Shown here: positions 52,514 through 61,392 of the stretch, in pieces
Layout of the letters: every line of letters starts with the position of its first letter
Numbering within the stretch: position 1 is the first letter of the stretch
Assembly: GCA_021325615.1 (NCBI GenBank)
Contig: JAJPGU010000006.1
Span: forward strand, 17,815 to 81,814
Source of the DNA: Nitrososphaerota archaeon
Lineage (GTDB): Archaea > Thermoproteota > Nitrososphaeria > Nitrososphaerales > Nitrosopumilaceae
Direction of reading: 5' to 3'
Length of the DNA stretch: 64,000 nt
The notes under the pieces: model-generated
What the model was told of the DNA's origin: nothing
Seen by the model: only the letters and a program-made list of their open reading frames with translations
The model's database searches: none
Position numbers and translations under genes: made by a program

Positions 52514-52697
52514 GATTCAGTTAAACCCGTTTGTTTTCTATTAAGCATTGCTGGATCACTTTGGACTGGGTTGTAAATTTTTTCTTGAATTTTTTATTTT
52601 GTCAAAAGATCTTAAAACTCTCGGGTTAACTTGAAAAATTTTCAAAACATCTGGGGTGCAAAAAACAAAGGAGAAATAGCCGCGACTGGACTTTGTT

Positions 52698-54422
52698 ATG
52701 TTGGGGTTGGAAGAGCGTCGGGCAGGGGCAATTGTAGCATCACTTGCAGCCGTGCTTTTCTGCATAGTGGCAGCTTCCGTCCCACAGGCCTCTGCAGTCA
52801 CAAGCATTACATGGGACACGCCAAACCACAGCATCTTTGACGGCGGAATAAACACGTTCACGACCGTGCCGCAGTTTACTGTTACCGATTCAAGGTTTGT
52901 GGGGGTCTTGCCTGCAAACCAGCAGATAACCGTGCTTGTAAACTCCACCTCGGACCCTGCGGGAATTACACTGACACTCAACGAGAGCGGAACTACCGGT
53001 GTCTTTACGGGAAGCGTTATCTTTTCAAACGGAACGGGGCTTTACGGCACCTCAAGCTCGCAGACGGTGGGGGTAAACCAGCCTGCTGCAAACATCAATC
53101 CCAATGCGGTCGATACCATTGTCAGCAGCGGCACGAGCGTTTACGGCATCCAAGTATTCTCGACTACGGACAGCGTAAACGGCATATTCATGAACCTGAC
53201 CGAGACTGGAAAAAATACCGGAATCTTTGAGAACACGCTGCACTTTACCACGGGCTCATCCGTTCCCGGCAGCTCGATTAGCGTCCACGGGGGCGACATT
53301 GTCACGATAACCGACCTTAACAACCAGGACGTTGAAAACGAGATTGCTACCCCCAACCCGAATCCTGCGTTTGGCGCAGTCCCGTCGGTGTTCGGAGACA
53401 GGGTTGATGCGGTATACAACGGTACCAAGGGAAGCACCTTCCTCAATTCGGGAAGCGCACCGGGAGGCGGCGGCGGTGGCCTCATCAGGCCGGGCTCGGT
53501 CGTGCTTGGTTTGTTGGGGGCTGGTGGCAAGGACCCCGGAGTGTTTGACGCGCCTAGCATAGGGAACGACTATTACTACAGGTTTGGCAACGGCATAACT
53601 ATAAACGACAAGTCATTTGATATTCAGAACTATTCCACAATAATACCCCAGCAGGTGCTAAAAATCGGGACTCCTGCCAACTTTGGGTTCAAGATTTTTG
53701 ACGAGCGAGGCCCGTACACCATTTCAGACGTCGTGATGTACTTTCACTTCAAGGGGGACCCGTCACCCGAGAATGCCGACACTTGGATAAGCTGGGACAG
53801 GGCAAGGGGGGAGATTGCCCATGACCCGAACAACATATTCTCAAAGACCTCTGCCAAGACTACTATCAACGGCACCTTCCTGCTTGCCAACTTTACCATG
53901 GTCCCGCAAAAGCCCATGCCAGACTCGAGCCTGATTATGAGGATGTGGGATGACAAGCTTGCGATGGGCGATGTTCCTATATGGGGAGCAATAGTGATTG
54001 TCGATCCGAACGCAAAAGTTCCTGTAAAGAAGATACCGACAGACCAGTATGGGGATTATGTCACCCTTGAGAACATGCTGGACAGGGACGGGTATTACAT
54101 CCCTACGCTTCTCAACAAGCTGCATTCCATGCATGATATCTATACTACAGTTGACATCAACTGGGTGTATGACAAGGGAGTTGACAAGCTTTCGATGGTC
54201 GAGTCGGACAAGTCAGGCAACCTGATGGGAACCGTAGTATCCAACCTCACAAAGAAGGCTTCACAGCCGGCGGTTACGGACCATGACTATTTCCTCTTTA
54301 CCTCAAGCCAGCTTAACAGGCAGGATTCCTTGCAGGAGCAAAGCGCAAAGCTTGTGGAGGCCCAAAAGGCTGCCAAGCTTGCAGAAGAACTCGGGCTTGT
54401 GAGGCACAGCAATTTTGGATAA
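52698..54422 (+). CDS. Secreted S-layer-like surface protein
   Basis: 574 residues with a signal peptide (about 10-33, ending ASAVT). Repeated strands of the type AGITLTLNESGTTGVFTGSVIFSNGT and IFMNLTETGKNTGIFENTLHF (two copies, about 70-110 and 150-190) with N-glycosylation sites resemble thaumarchaeal surface-layer repeats. A Gly-rich segment (SAPGGGGGGLI, about 252) divides two halves; the C-terminal half (about 290-574) ends in a helical tail with no clear anchor. Divergent from the protease operon. Confidence 0.72.
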   Translation: MLGLEERRAGAIVASLAAVLFCIVAASVPQASAVTSITWDTPNHSIFDGGINTFTTVPQFTVTDSRFVGVLPANQQITVLVNSTSDPAGITLTLNESGTTGVFTGSVIFSNGTGLYGTSSSQTVGVNQPAANINPNAVDTIVSSGTSVYGIQVFSTTDSVNGIFMNLTETGKNTGIFENTLHFTTGSSVPGSSISVHGGDIVTITDLNNQDVENEIATPNPNPAFGAVPSVFGDRVDAVYNGTKGSTFLNSGSAPGGGGGGLIRPGSVVLGLLGAGGKDPGVFDAPSIGNDYYYRFGNGITINDKSFDIQNYSTIIPQQVLKIGTPANFGFKIFDERGPYTISDVVMYFHFKGDPSPENADTWISWDRARGEIAHDPNNIFSKTSAKTTINGTFLLANFTMVPQKPMPDSSLIMRMWDDKLAMGDVPIWGAIVIVDPNAKVPVKKIPTDQYGDYVTLENMLDRDGYYIPTLLNKLHSMHDIYTTVDINWVYDKGVDKLSMVESDKSGNLMGTVVSNLTKKASQPAVTDHDYFLFTSSQLNRQDSLQEQSAKLVEAQKAAKLAEELGLVRHSNFG

Positions 54423-54601
54423 AGGCATTTCATATCCATGTTAAACTAGGCGCTGCAACAGGGCCTCAAAAATTATCCAATGAGACGCCATCCTTGAATT
54501 AATTTGGGAAATACGAAAATTATCTCAAATTATTTCATGGCACTCAAAAATGACATGGATGTGCTTATAATCGAATATGCTATTGTTTCCTGTAATCTGG
54601 C

Positions 54602-55189
54602 ATGAGCTCGGATAACCTCTTTGAATTTGTAATTTATGATTCAAAACTGTCTACCTTCTATGCCGGAAGCATACCGCTTGATTTTGAGATCAAGGCAAAC
54701 GGCCCTGGCTTTATCGACGTATACTACTGGGATACGCCCAATCTGATACTAATGCCGAAATCCAGGTTAGGGGTTGACCTGCGCTATGGCTACCCAGTCT
54801 CGGGCTACAAGATCCAAGTCGGGTCAAAGACGGCCACTCCTGAATCTCCCCTGAAACTAAGCATCCTTATGAAGAATAATTTGGTTCACGATCCAGGAAC
54901 CTATGATAATAACTGGGGTCTTGCCACAGGAGAGACCTTTTCCCCCGGGCTGCCGGGAGAGCGGATTATCAAGATTCAATTTCCTGACGGGATCCTTGGC
55001 AAAAGCACACATCCCAAACCTGTGGATTCGGTCATGGTAACAACGGGCGGGGCTACAAAAATCCAAGAGCCCCTTTTTGCAGGATCGACCATTTTTTCCA
55101 ACGGCAATTTTCTGTCAATTTCAGCAAGTACCCTCAGGAACGGGGAGGCAAGGGGAAAATACTATCTCTTTGTAGAGCCTAGATCTTAG
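54602..55189 (+). CDS. Unknown 195-residue beta-rich protein
   Basis: 195 residues without signal peptide or membrane span, beta-rich, with FVIYDSKLSTFYAGSIPLDFEIK and SSDNLFEF at the start. No family recognised. TGCTTATAATCG about 35 bases upstream of the ATG is a good TATA box, so the gene seems real. Confidence 0.6.
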   Translation: MSSDNLFEFVIYDSKLSTFYAGSIPLDFEIKANGPGFIDVYYWDTPNLILMPKSRLGVDLRYGYPVSGYKIQVGSKTATPESPLKLSILMKNNLVHDPGTYDNNWGLATGETFSPGLPGERIIKIQFPDGILGKSTHPKPVDSVMVTTGGATKIQEPLFAGSTIFSNGNFLSISASTLRNGEARGKYYLFVEPRS

Positions 55190-55448
55190 AATGCTGAAAT
55201 GTACCGGGGGAGGGAAATTCCGGATCGCCTCCAAAAAAAGGTGATGATAGGCCCACCATAACTCTGCTTGGATGGCCATGCGATACCCATTTAAATAAGA
55301 AAACCTATATTGATTCATCAATAATCGCGTGGTGAAGTGAATATCAATAATAAAACCTAGGCGCACACTGTCAGACAGGGAGTCTAGGATAATCTCAGAG
55401 CTAAGTTACAAGAACAGGCGGATATTCACCCCGGACGACATAAGAGGA

Positions 55449-56147
55449 ATGGTCAAGAACCCAAAGGACTTTCTTGACCATCTCTCGCGCAAGAAATGGC
55501 TGCTCAAGATAAGACGGGGTGTCTATGCCGTGGTACCGCTTGAGGCAGGGGAAAAAGGCGCAGACAGCTATACCCTGCACAGCCTCGTCATAGGTTCGCT
55601 CCTTACTGAAACGTATTACATTGGATACTGGAGCGCCCTCAACTACCATGGCATGATCGAGCAGACCCCGCCGTCTGTGTACATTGCAACGCCTAGGCCC
55701 AGGAACTCTCGTACCTTGCTTGATACGCATTTTGTTTTTGTGACTGTACGCCCGCACAAGATGTTTGGCATCGAGGAGACCGAGATAGAAGGGAGGACAG
55801 TGAAGATATCCTCGCCAGAAAAGACGGTGGTGGACTGCCTTGACCACCCGGAGCACTGCGGGGGGACGGAGGAGGTCGCAAAGGCAATCTACTTTTCAAT
55901 GAAGAGTCTTGACCCAAAAAAAGTGGCAGAATTTGCAAAAATGATTGGCAATTCGGCAGTACTAAAAAGGCTCGGCTACATTTCAGAGGCGTTCAAATGG
56001 AACGAGTGCCTAGATGAACTCGGGCAAGTAAGACTCAAAAGCGGATACTCGATGCTGGATCCCACAAGACCAAGGTCGGGGCACATAAGGGAAAGATGGA
56101 AGCTTGTAGTCAACGCAGATCTTGATCCGGCCAGGTGGACTGGGTGA
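55449..56147 (+). CDS. AbiEi-like transcriptional regulator/antitoxin
   Basis: 232 residues from ATG 55449, with a winged-helix-like N-terminus (HLSRKKWLLKIRRGVYAVVPLEAG) and the AbiEi body (YYIGYWSALNYHGM, VFVTVRPHKMFGIEE, KTVVDCLDHPEHCGG). In-frame codons upstream to about 55341 (RESRIISELSYKNRRIFTPDDI) look like the missing first part of the DNA-binding domain, but offer no ATG, GTG or TTG after the stop at 55338. Either an unusual start or a damaged 5' end. Its end overlaps the AbiEii gene by 13 bases. Confidence 0.78.
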   Translation: MVKNPKDFLDHLSRKKWLLKIRRGVYAVVPLEAGEKGADSYTLHSLVIGSLLTETYYIGYWSALNYHGMIEQTPPSVYIATPRPRNSRTLLDTHFVFVTVRPHKMFGIEETEIEGRTVKISSPEKTVVDCLDHPEHCGGTEEVAKAIYFSMKSLDPKKVAEFAKMIGNSAVLKRLGYISEAFKWNECLDELGQVRLKSGYSMLDPTRPRSGHIRERWKLVVNADLDPARWTG

Positions 56148-56944
56148 TAGCCGCACAGGTCCTTCGAAGCCTTGCAAGGCAGTGGAATCTCAGCCTGGAC
56201 GTGGTGGAAAAGCACTACATGCTGGGCTGGATACTTTACGGCATCTCCAAAACAAGTGTTGCTAAAAGTCTGGCTTTCAAGGGCGGGACATCGCTTTCAA
56301 AAATTTACTTTCCATCCTATTGGAGGGTTTCGGAGGATCTGGACTTTACGGTTCTTGGCAGCCTGAATTTTGATGATGCGATAAAAACTTTTGACGAGGA
56401 GGTCGCGGCAGTACTTGGGGAAACGGGAAGGATAACCTTGAGACGCAGGGAGAATCCCTACACAAACAAGGGGTATCTGCAGTACAAGATGGGATACACA
56501 GGACCAGTAGGAAGCGGGATGGTAAAGATAGAGGTGAGCAGGGAGAAGTTTGTGGGTGAGACAGGAACAAGGAGTGTACCCAACGTTCCTGCAGAGTTTG
56601 ATTATCCAGAATTTGCAGTCATGACCTATGCACTCGAGACGGTAGTCGGCGAGAAGGGAAGGGCTGTCATAGAACGGGGTTACATAAGGGATTACTATGA
56701 CCTCTGGAGGCTTCTCAAGGAGAAAAAGTTTGATTTGCGAAAGGCAAGGCAGGCATTTTATGAAAAGTGCAAGGCAAAGGGAGTCGACTTTGTGGATATA
56801 GCCCAGTTTTTCCCCGATGGCATAGCAGAGACACTGAGACCACACCTGAAGAGTGGTCTGGCAAGGCTAAGCAGGGAGCCGCTGCCCGCTATAGAGGAGA
56901 TACTGGGAGATCTGCGGTGGTCGTTACAAGGGTTTTTACCATGA
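56135..56944 (+). CDS. AbiEii-like nucleotidyltransferase toxin
   Basis: 269 residues. The nucleotidyltransferase motif is FKGGTSLSKIY (about 48-58) and SEDLDFT (about 66-72), as in AbiEii/MenT-type toxins, which transfer nucleotides to tRNA or proteins. GTG start inside the antitoxin end. With AbiEi it forms a type IV-like toxin-antitoxin or abortive infection pair. Confidence 0.85.
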   Translation: MDWVIAAQVLRSLARQWNLSLDVVEKHYMLGWILYGISKTSVAKSLAFKGGTSLSKIYFPSYWRVSEDLDFTVLGSLNFDDAIKTFDEEVAAVLGETGRITLRRRENPYTNKGYLQYKMGYTGPVGSGMVKIEVSREKFVGETGTRSVPNVPAEFDYPEFAVMTYALETVVGEKGRAVIERGYIRDYYDLWRLLKEKKFDLRKARQAFYEKCKAKGVDFVDIAQFFPDGIAETLRPHLKSGLARLSREPLPAIEEILGDLRWSLQGFLP

Positions 56945-57342
56945 TGATCCCTGTGCTCTGAGGTTATCGGCAAGACCTGCAGCCTTGCTATTCCATTCGT
57001 GCTGTATGTGGATAAAAAACAGTATCCTGCCTTGATAAATAAATGAAATCAAGCAGCGATTTTTGGGCCGGATTTCATAACATCATGTTCCCCTTTACCG
57101 CAATTTGGTAAGATTCGGGATATTTTGATGAATTTGAAATTGTAGCCTGCAATTTTATCGACTTTGATCCGGGCAGAGAAATCACTCACAGCTTAATCCG
57201 TTGTAAAATACTCGCGAGTCATGTTGGTGTGTGAGAGCAGGCATGCAGCATAAATCACTAGTATCTCTCTTCACAAAGGGTTTGAATTCGACGTTTTGTG
57301 AAAAAACTTTACAACAAATTGACAGTAAGCTCGCCGGAGTAG
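56945..57342. other. 398-base AT-rich gap between converging genes
   Basis: No coding frame or RNA gene is recognised. Both flanking genes end here, so it is not a shared promoter region, unusually long for a convergent gap. TATA-like runs are near 57033-57045 and 57200-57212. Confidence 0.3.
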
Positions 57343-58488
57343 CTACAAAACTCCTTTCCCCAATTTTTTATTATAATCTTGAAATTTGCTAGAGAGCTCT
57401 TGGAATTTCCTATAGGGGTCAGTCATCCGAAATTCTTCAAAATCCTTTAAAAAAATACTGTTCAAATAATCTTTTACAAATTTATACTGATGTGGGAGTT
57501 TCGTTAGATTGTCCTTAATTTGTGGTAATGAGTTGTAAATGTGGGCGAATTTTCTTTTCTGCAAAGCATTCTTGTTACAGACAAGAAAGGTGATTTGGTG
57601 TTTGCTTGATGCAGTCCTAGTGATATTTTTTCCAAGTTCTTTCAGAAACGGATTGAAAGGCGGTTGGGTAATTATTGTACCATAGTCTCCGGTTATATGG
57701 CCTTTATGTAGGTCTTCTGGTGCCTCTATCGGCGCTATCTTTTTTCCTCTCGCATTCTCTTCAGCTGTGCCTTTGCGACTTTTTGTATTTTTTAGATAGA
57801 AAATATCATGCTCACCGAGTTTACCTATAGACGATATTATAATGGGCGCATCAACCCACCCAAACACTACTAATTGGTAAAGTTTTTGTTTTTCGGATTT
57901 TACCAATTCTGATGCCGTACTAAGATTCAGAAACCCGATATCGACTTCATTCATTAATTTAGATAATTCCTCAGAGCTTGTATGATGAGAATGTTGGTTG
58001 ATTTTCAATACATCTTGGTAATTTGGAATAGATTTCAATACTAAAGGATGTAAAATGGTTTGGTGTTGAAAGCCTGCCTCTAACGATCCTTCTTGAAAAG
58101 GTGTCGTTTCACGTATGAGCCTTCTTGAATTTTCAAACCAGTCTTGCAATTCGTTGGGTAGGGTTTCAAGTGAATCCCGGTCCAGAAGATGCAATTGAAT
58201 GTTTAAATTCCTATGATCATTCAAGAAGTTAAAAAATGCTATCCCGTTTTTGGTCATCTCGTAAAGTCCAAATCTTTTAGAACCAGAAATATTCTCTAAT
58301 ACACCTTGATTAGATCTTTTCTTTTGTACAATCCCCTGGTATTTCAGTTTTGAGAGTGAAGAATTTACTGTGGTCGGATGTGCTCCTATCCTATCCGCTA
58401 TTGTTTTGTAGTAGTATATTCCCTTTGAAAGCTGGTCCATAATTTTGTATTCTAGGTAAGGATCTTCAGATGGAATTTGTCTACGCAT
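57343..58488 (-). CDS. AT-rich winged-helix protein of unknown function
   Basis: 381 residues. An N-terminal winged helix (about 12-70: LEYKIMDQLSKGIYYYKTIADRIGAHPTTVNSSLSKLKYQGIV) is followed by a long region with no known family, including a possible beta-alpha core (LYQLVVFGWVDAPIIISSIGKLGEHDIF). Base composition and codon use are much more AT-rich than the neighbours, suggesting recent transfer. Divergent from a small secreted protein. Confidence 0.65.
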   Translation of the reverse strand: MRRQIPSEDPYLEYKIMDQLSKGIYYYKTIADRIGAHPTTVNSSLSKLKYQGIVQKKRSNQGVLENISGSKRFGLYEMTKNGIAFFNFLNDHRNLNIQLHLLDRDSLETLPNELQDWFENSRRLIRETTPFQEGSLEAGFQHQTILHPLVLKSIPNYQDVLKINQHSHHTSSEELSKLMNEVDIGFLNLSTASELVKSEKQKLYQLVVFGWVDAPIIISSIGKLGEHDIFYLKNTKSRKGTAEENARGKKIAPIEAPEDLHKGHITGDYGTIITQPPFNPFLKELGKNITRTASSKHQITFLVCNKNALQKRKFAHIYNSLPQIKDNLTKLPHQYKFVKDYLNSIFLKDFEEFRMTDPYRKFQELSSKFQDYNKKLGKGVL

Positions 58489-58606
58489 GAGAATTATAGA
58501 ACAATCTTCTATTTATCGAATTCTGGTAAATCCAACCCAGAAATCAAATTTGACCATAGTCAAAAGTTGCAGGCAAGTTATAAACTAAAAAAACGATCGA
58601 GTAACC

Positions 58607-58855
58607 ATGAAGTTAACCATCTTACTTATCATGACATCATCATTGATATCAGGTATCGGGGTAGCGAGTGCCTATCATCAGGAACTAACAGTTGCACTTC
58701 TTTCACCAATGCTTGTAGGTGTATTCAACCACTTTTTAAATAATCATCACAAATTCAAGATAAAAAGAAAACATCGAAAAACAAGGAGAAAACGTAATAA
58801 TTTTCTAAAAATATTAAAACCCCTCCTTCAAATCATCACCTCCTTTATGGGATAG
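58607..58855 (+). CDS. Small secreted or membrane protein with a very basic tail (82 aa)
   Basis: 82 residues with an N-terminal hydrophobic segment (about 3-22) ending GVASAYHQ, a second hydrophobic part (about 28-43), and a Lys/Arg/His-rich stretch (HHKFKIKRKHRKTRRKRNN). GTTATAAACT about 30 bases upstream fits a TATA box. Might be toxin-like or a membrane peptide; no family recognised. Confidence 0.5.
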   Translation: MKLTILLIMTSSLISGIGVASAYHQELTVALLSPMLVGVFNHFLNNHHKFKIKRKHRKTRRKRNNFLKILKPLLQIITSFMG

Positions 58856-58866
58856 TCAAGAAAGAA

Positions 58867-58997
58867 CATGGCATGCTTACAGTTGGTATTGTGGACCTTT
58901 AATTTTACTAATTTCTGTAGGATTTGTACTTCACAGGAATTCACATCCTTTAGTTTCATCTCGGAAGTTCAACTCGTTTTCTCAAGCATGGCATGCT
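58867..58997. repeat. 11-bp direct repeat CATGGCATGCT flanking a spacer
   Basis: Two exact copies (58867-58877 and 58987-58997), 109 bases apart, each with the near-palindrome GCATGGCATGC. The second ends at the stop of the J-protein gene, where base composition returns to normal. It may mark the edge of an insertion, though it is short. Confidence 0.35.
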
Positions 58998-59788
58998 CAA
59001 CCCGAGTTGGCAGCCGCGTGCTCAAGATAGCCCGCGGCAAGGGACAGCAATGCCACGGCAAGAATGTCCCCCTTGGTAAACAGCACGTTAAGTTTTGAAA
59101 ACCACCTGTTCTTGATGAGGTATACAAGCGTCAGGCTCCGGCAGATTCCAACGTAGTACACGAGCATCTTTACCGCCGTGGCAAACAACACATACTGCAG
59201 CGCATTCCATGAAACCCATGACGGGTGAGCAAGCGCCCCCACTACAAGCGTCTGGTCTGATACTCCCGACGTGAACGAGGCAACCGCGCCCCAGGCCATG
59301 CCAAAGAGGGGTACGCACAGCGGCAGGGAGACGAGGAGGTCAGACCCCATTGCCCCGAAATAATGCCGCTTGTCCTGCAAAAACCCTTGCGATATCACCT
59401 TTCCGTCTGCGGGCAGGGTTTCTACCTCGATGCCTGCCACAAATGAGATTACAACGGCAGCAAGGAGTATCTTCATCGTCCTCTTGCTCAGGACCATTCC
59501 AAAATAATGTGCTAAAAATATTGCACGCTCTTTTTCCATCTGGATTCTCTCGTCGGACTGGACCCTGAGGAAGGTGTCATAGGCCCGGCGTTTCCTTGGA
59601 TCCGAAAGGGTCTCATAGGCATTGTTTATCTGTACAATTGCCGCCTTTGCGATATGTGACCTCTCCCTGTCGGGATGGAGCTTTAGTACAAGCGCCTTGT
59701 ACCGGCTCTTGATCTCCTCTACTGAGACATCGCGGGCAACGCCCAGTATGTCGTAATGGTTTGGCTCATGAGGTTTGACCATTGCCAT
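58997..59788 (-). CDS. J-domain protein with four membrane spans
   Basis: 263 residues. N-terminal J domain (about 10-75) with HPD in KLHPDRERS. Four hydrophobic spans (about 105-125, 150-170, 190-215, 240-258) follow. It should recruit a DnaK-type chaperone to the membrane. Starts at ATG 59788 or ATG 59782, within the end of the regulator gene, so it is cotranscribed with it. Confidence 0.78.
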   Translation of the reverse strand: MAMVKPHEPNHYDILGVARDVSVEEIKSRYKALVLKLHPDRERSHIAKAAIVQINNAYETLSDPRKRRAYDTFLRVQSDERIQMEKERAIFLAHYFGMVLSKRTMKILLAAVVISFVAGIEVETLPADGKVISQGFLQDKRHYFGAMGSDLLVSLPLCVPLFGMAWGAVASFTSGVSDQTLVVGALAHPSWVSWNALQYVLFATAVKMLVYYVGICRSLTLVYLIKNRWFSKLNVLFTKGDILAVALLSLAAGYLEHAAANSG

Positions 59789-60068
59789 CCCTGCCTCTCA
59801 TAAAGGCATCCTTGAGCCGGGGTATGTACCTGCTGCAAAGGATCCTGCCATACCGTGTCTTTCGGTATATCCTGCCTGCCTTTTCCACAAGGCCCGCCCG
59901 TTCAAGGTCTGCAAGCCTGCTCCTTGCCTGCCTGTCTGAAATGCCTGCGGCCCTGCTGCATGCCTGTAGCGTTGTCCCGCCTGACGCAATCTCCAGGATG
60001 GCAAGGGCTCCTTTTCTTGATAATATGGCAAAAAGCTCACCAAGCCTAGTCCTTGAGGTTTCGGTCAA
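59766..60068 (-). CDS. Winged-helix regulator (100 aa)
   Basis: 100 residues. ALAILEIASGGTTLQACSRAAGISDRQARSRLADLERAGLVEKAGRIYRKTRYG is a winged-helix DNA-binding domain. Overlaps the J-protein start by about 20 bases; probably regulates that operon. Confidence 0.78.
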   Translation of the reverse strand: MTETSRTRLGELFAILSRKGALAILEIASGGTTLQACSRAAGISDRQARSRLADLERAGLVEKAGRIYRKTRYGRILCSRYIPRLKDAFMRGRDGNGQTS

Positions 60069-60221
60069 TGTGCTTCTCCTTTCGAAACTTTATCATGCCT
60101 GAGGCAGTTCACATTTTTTGAATCTTGCAGGGAAATCAAATGTTATCGTCTAGAGGTTAACAAGCAAGATATAAAAACTTATCTTCCAGAAGTTAAACAG
60201 CGAATAAAACAAGGTGAGTTT

Positions 60222-60515
60222 GTGGGATTAAACATAAAGAAGATCCATGGCAAGGAGTTCCTCTATTTCCTATATGAAAAAAAATCACTGCTAATAGGTC
60301 CAAAGGGCGAATACGAAAAAGGCAATTTAGAAAATGTCAAGACATCGATTGAGCGTAACGATTCCAAGATCGATGCTGTTCTAAAGAAATATCTCGATGA
60401 CGCAATGGAGCTAACACATTACCTGTCAGTACAGGAAAGGAAGGAATATCTATCAAAGAGATACGCAAAGCTTCTTGCCAAGATTGGATCATTAAAACGG
60501 CAACAACAGGATTGA
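60222..60515 (+). CDS. Charged helical protein, unknown function
   Basis: 97 residues, Lys/Glu-rich. GTG 60222 is the first canonical start, about 45 bases after the TATA box GATATAAAAAC. The frame stays open and protein-like upstream (CREIKCYRLEVNKQDIKTYL and PEVKQRIKQGEF) with no ATG, GTG or TTG, so the true N-terminus may be longer or the gene 5'-truncated. AT-rich. Confidence 0.55.
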   Translation: MGLNIKKIHGKEFLYFLYEKKSLLIGPKGEYEKGNLENVKTSIERNDSKIDAVLKKYLDDAMELTHYLSVQERKEYLSKRYAKLLAKIGSLKRQQQD

Positions 60516-60568
60516 TTTTCTTCCTCTTGAGGGCTTAAAGCTGGCAACTAGAAACAAAGGCTTTGCCT

Positions 60569-60880
60569 CTATATTTTCCACAGATTCCTATCAATGTATT
60601 CCTTGATCTGGTTTTTGTAAACTGGGTTTAAGGAGACTGTATCCCAATGTTTACGTGGCAAAACCCAATTCCACTTGACAAGGTCTTCGACTTTTTTCAT
60701 TGTGTTTTTACCATTGTTCTTTACTACGTTGCTTAGCCTTCTTATCATCTTGTCGAGATTAGTGTAGATTTCAGACCAGCTTCCTTGATTCCACCGGTAC
60801 TGAAGAATCTGTGCTCTTAGCTGCTCATCTGTAAAGACTGACTTCAATGCTGGTATACTTATGATACCTTTTGAAGTCAT
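60569..60880 (-). CDS. Unknown basic protein (103 aa)
   Basis: 103 residues, basic and helical, with LQYRWNQGSWSEIYTNLDKMIRRLSNV and KWNWVLPRKHWDTVSLNPVYK. No family recognised. Divergent from a winged-helix gene; their starts are 32 bases apart with AT-rich boxes between. It may be a toxin or partner of that regulator. Confidence 0.55.
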   Translation of the reverse strand: MTSKGIISIPALKSVFTDEQLRAQILQYRWNQGSWSEIYTNLDKMIRRLSNVVKNNGKNTMKKVEDLVKWNWVLPRKHWDTVSLNPVYKNQIKEYIDRNLWKI

Positions 60881-60912
60881 AATTTAAATACTTTTTATGC
60901 CAAGATCTTGAC

Positions 60913-61248
60913 ATGCCAGAGGCTAGGTCTCTACTGCTACGTGCGTATGGAAACTCACCACAAATGAGAATCATAATTTATCTGATGGACTTTCCAAGAA
61001 ATGATTTTACCCAGAAGGAGATAATCGAGGAATTGGGCATGAGCAAGACCACCTTTTACAAGTACTTTGACAACCTAGTGGATTTTGGCATGGTAAAAGT
61101 AAACAGGAAGATAGCAAACGCAAAACTGTATCCCATAAACATGGACAGCCCCATAGTAAAGAGCATCAGGAAGAACGTGGATCATATCTCTGAAAAGATC
61201 GCAGAATCGAAAGGAAAGAGCCTGCACAAGCCTATTGCAGCAAAATAA
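60913..61248 (+). CDS. Winged-helix transcriptional regulator (111 aa)
   Basis: 111 residues. MRIIIYLMDFPRNDFTQKEIIEELGMSKTTFYKYFDNLVDFGMV is a winged helix. TTTAAATAC about 22 bases upstream gives a leaderless start. The C-terminus (about 75-111) is basic. Divergent from the unknown 103-residue protein, which it may regulate. Confidence 0.75.
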   Translation: MPEARSLLLRAYGNSPQMRIIIYLMDFPRNDFTQKEIIEELGMSKTTFYKYFDNLVDFGMVKVNRKIANAKLYPINMDSPIVKSIRKNVDHISEKIAESKGKSLHKPIAAK

Positions 61249-61392
61249 AGAGTAGAAAATGAGCCCGACCTAGCCCCGTTTTGGTTCAGGGATTACGCCA
61301 AGAAATGCATCATGTCTAAATCATGAAAAATCATTAAAAGGCGGATCATATCTCCAACCCAAGGGGAACAAGGGATTAACTACATCTACGGC

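Noticed and set aside
58868..59098. 76-codon forward frame past the AT-rich block
   Set aside because: It runs over the end of the J-protein gene on the opposite strand and its sequence is not protein-like.
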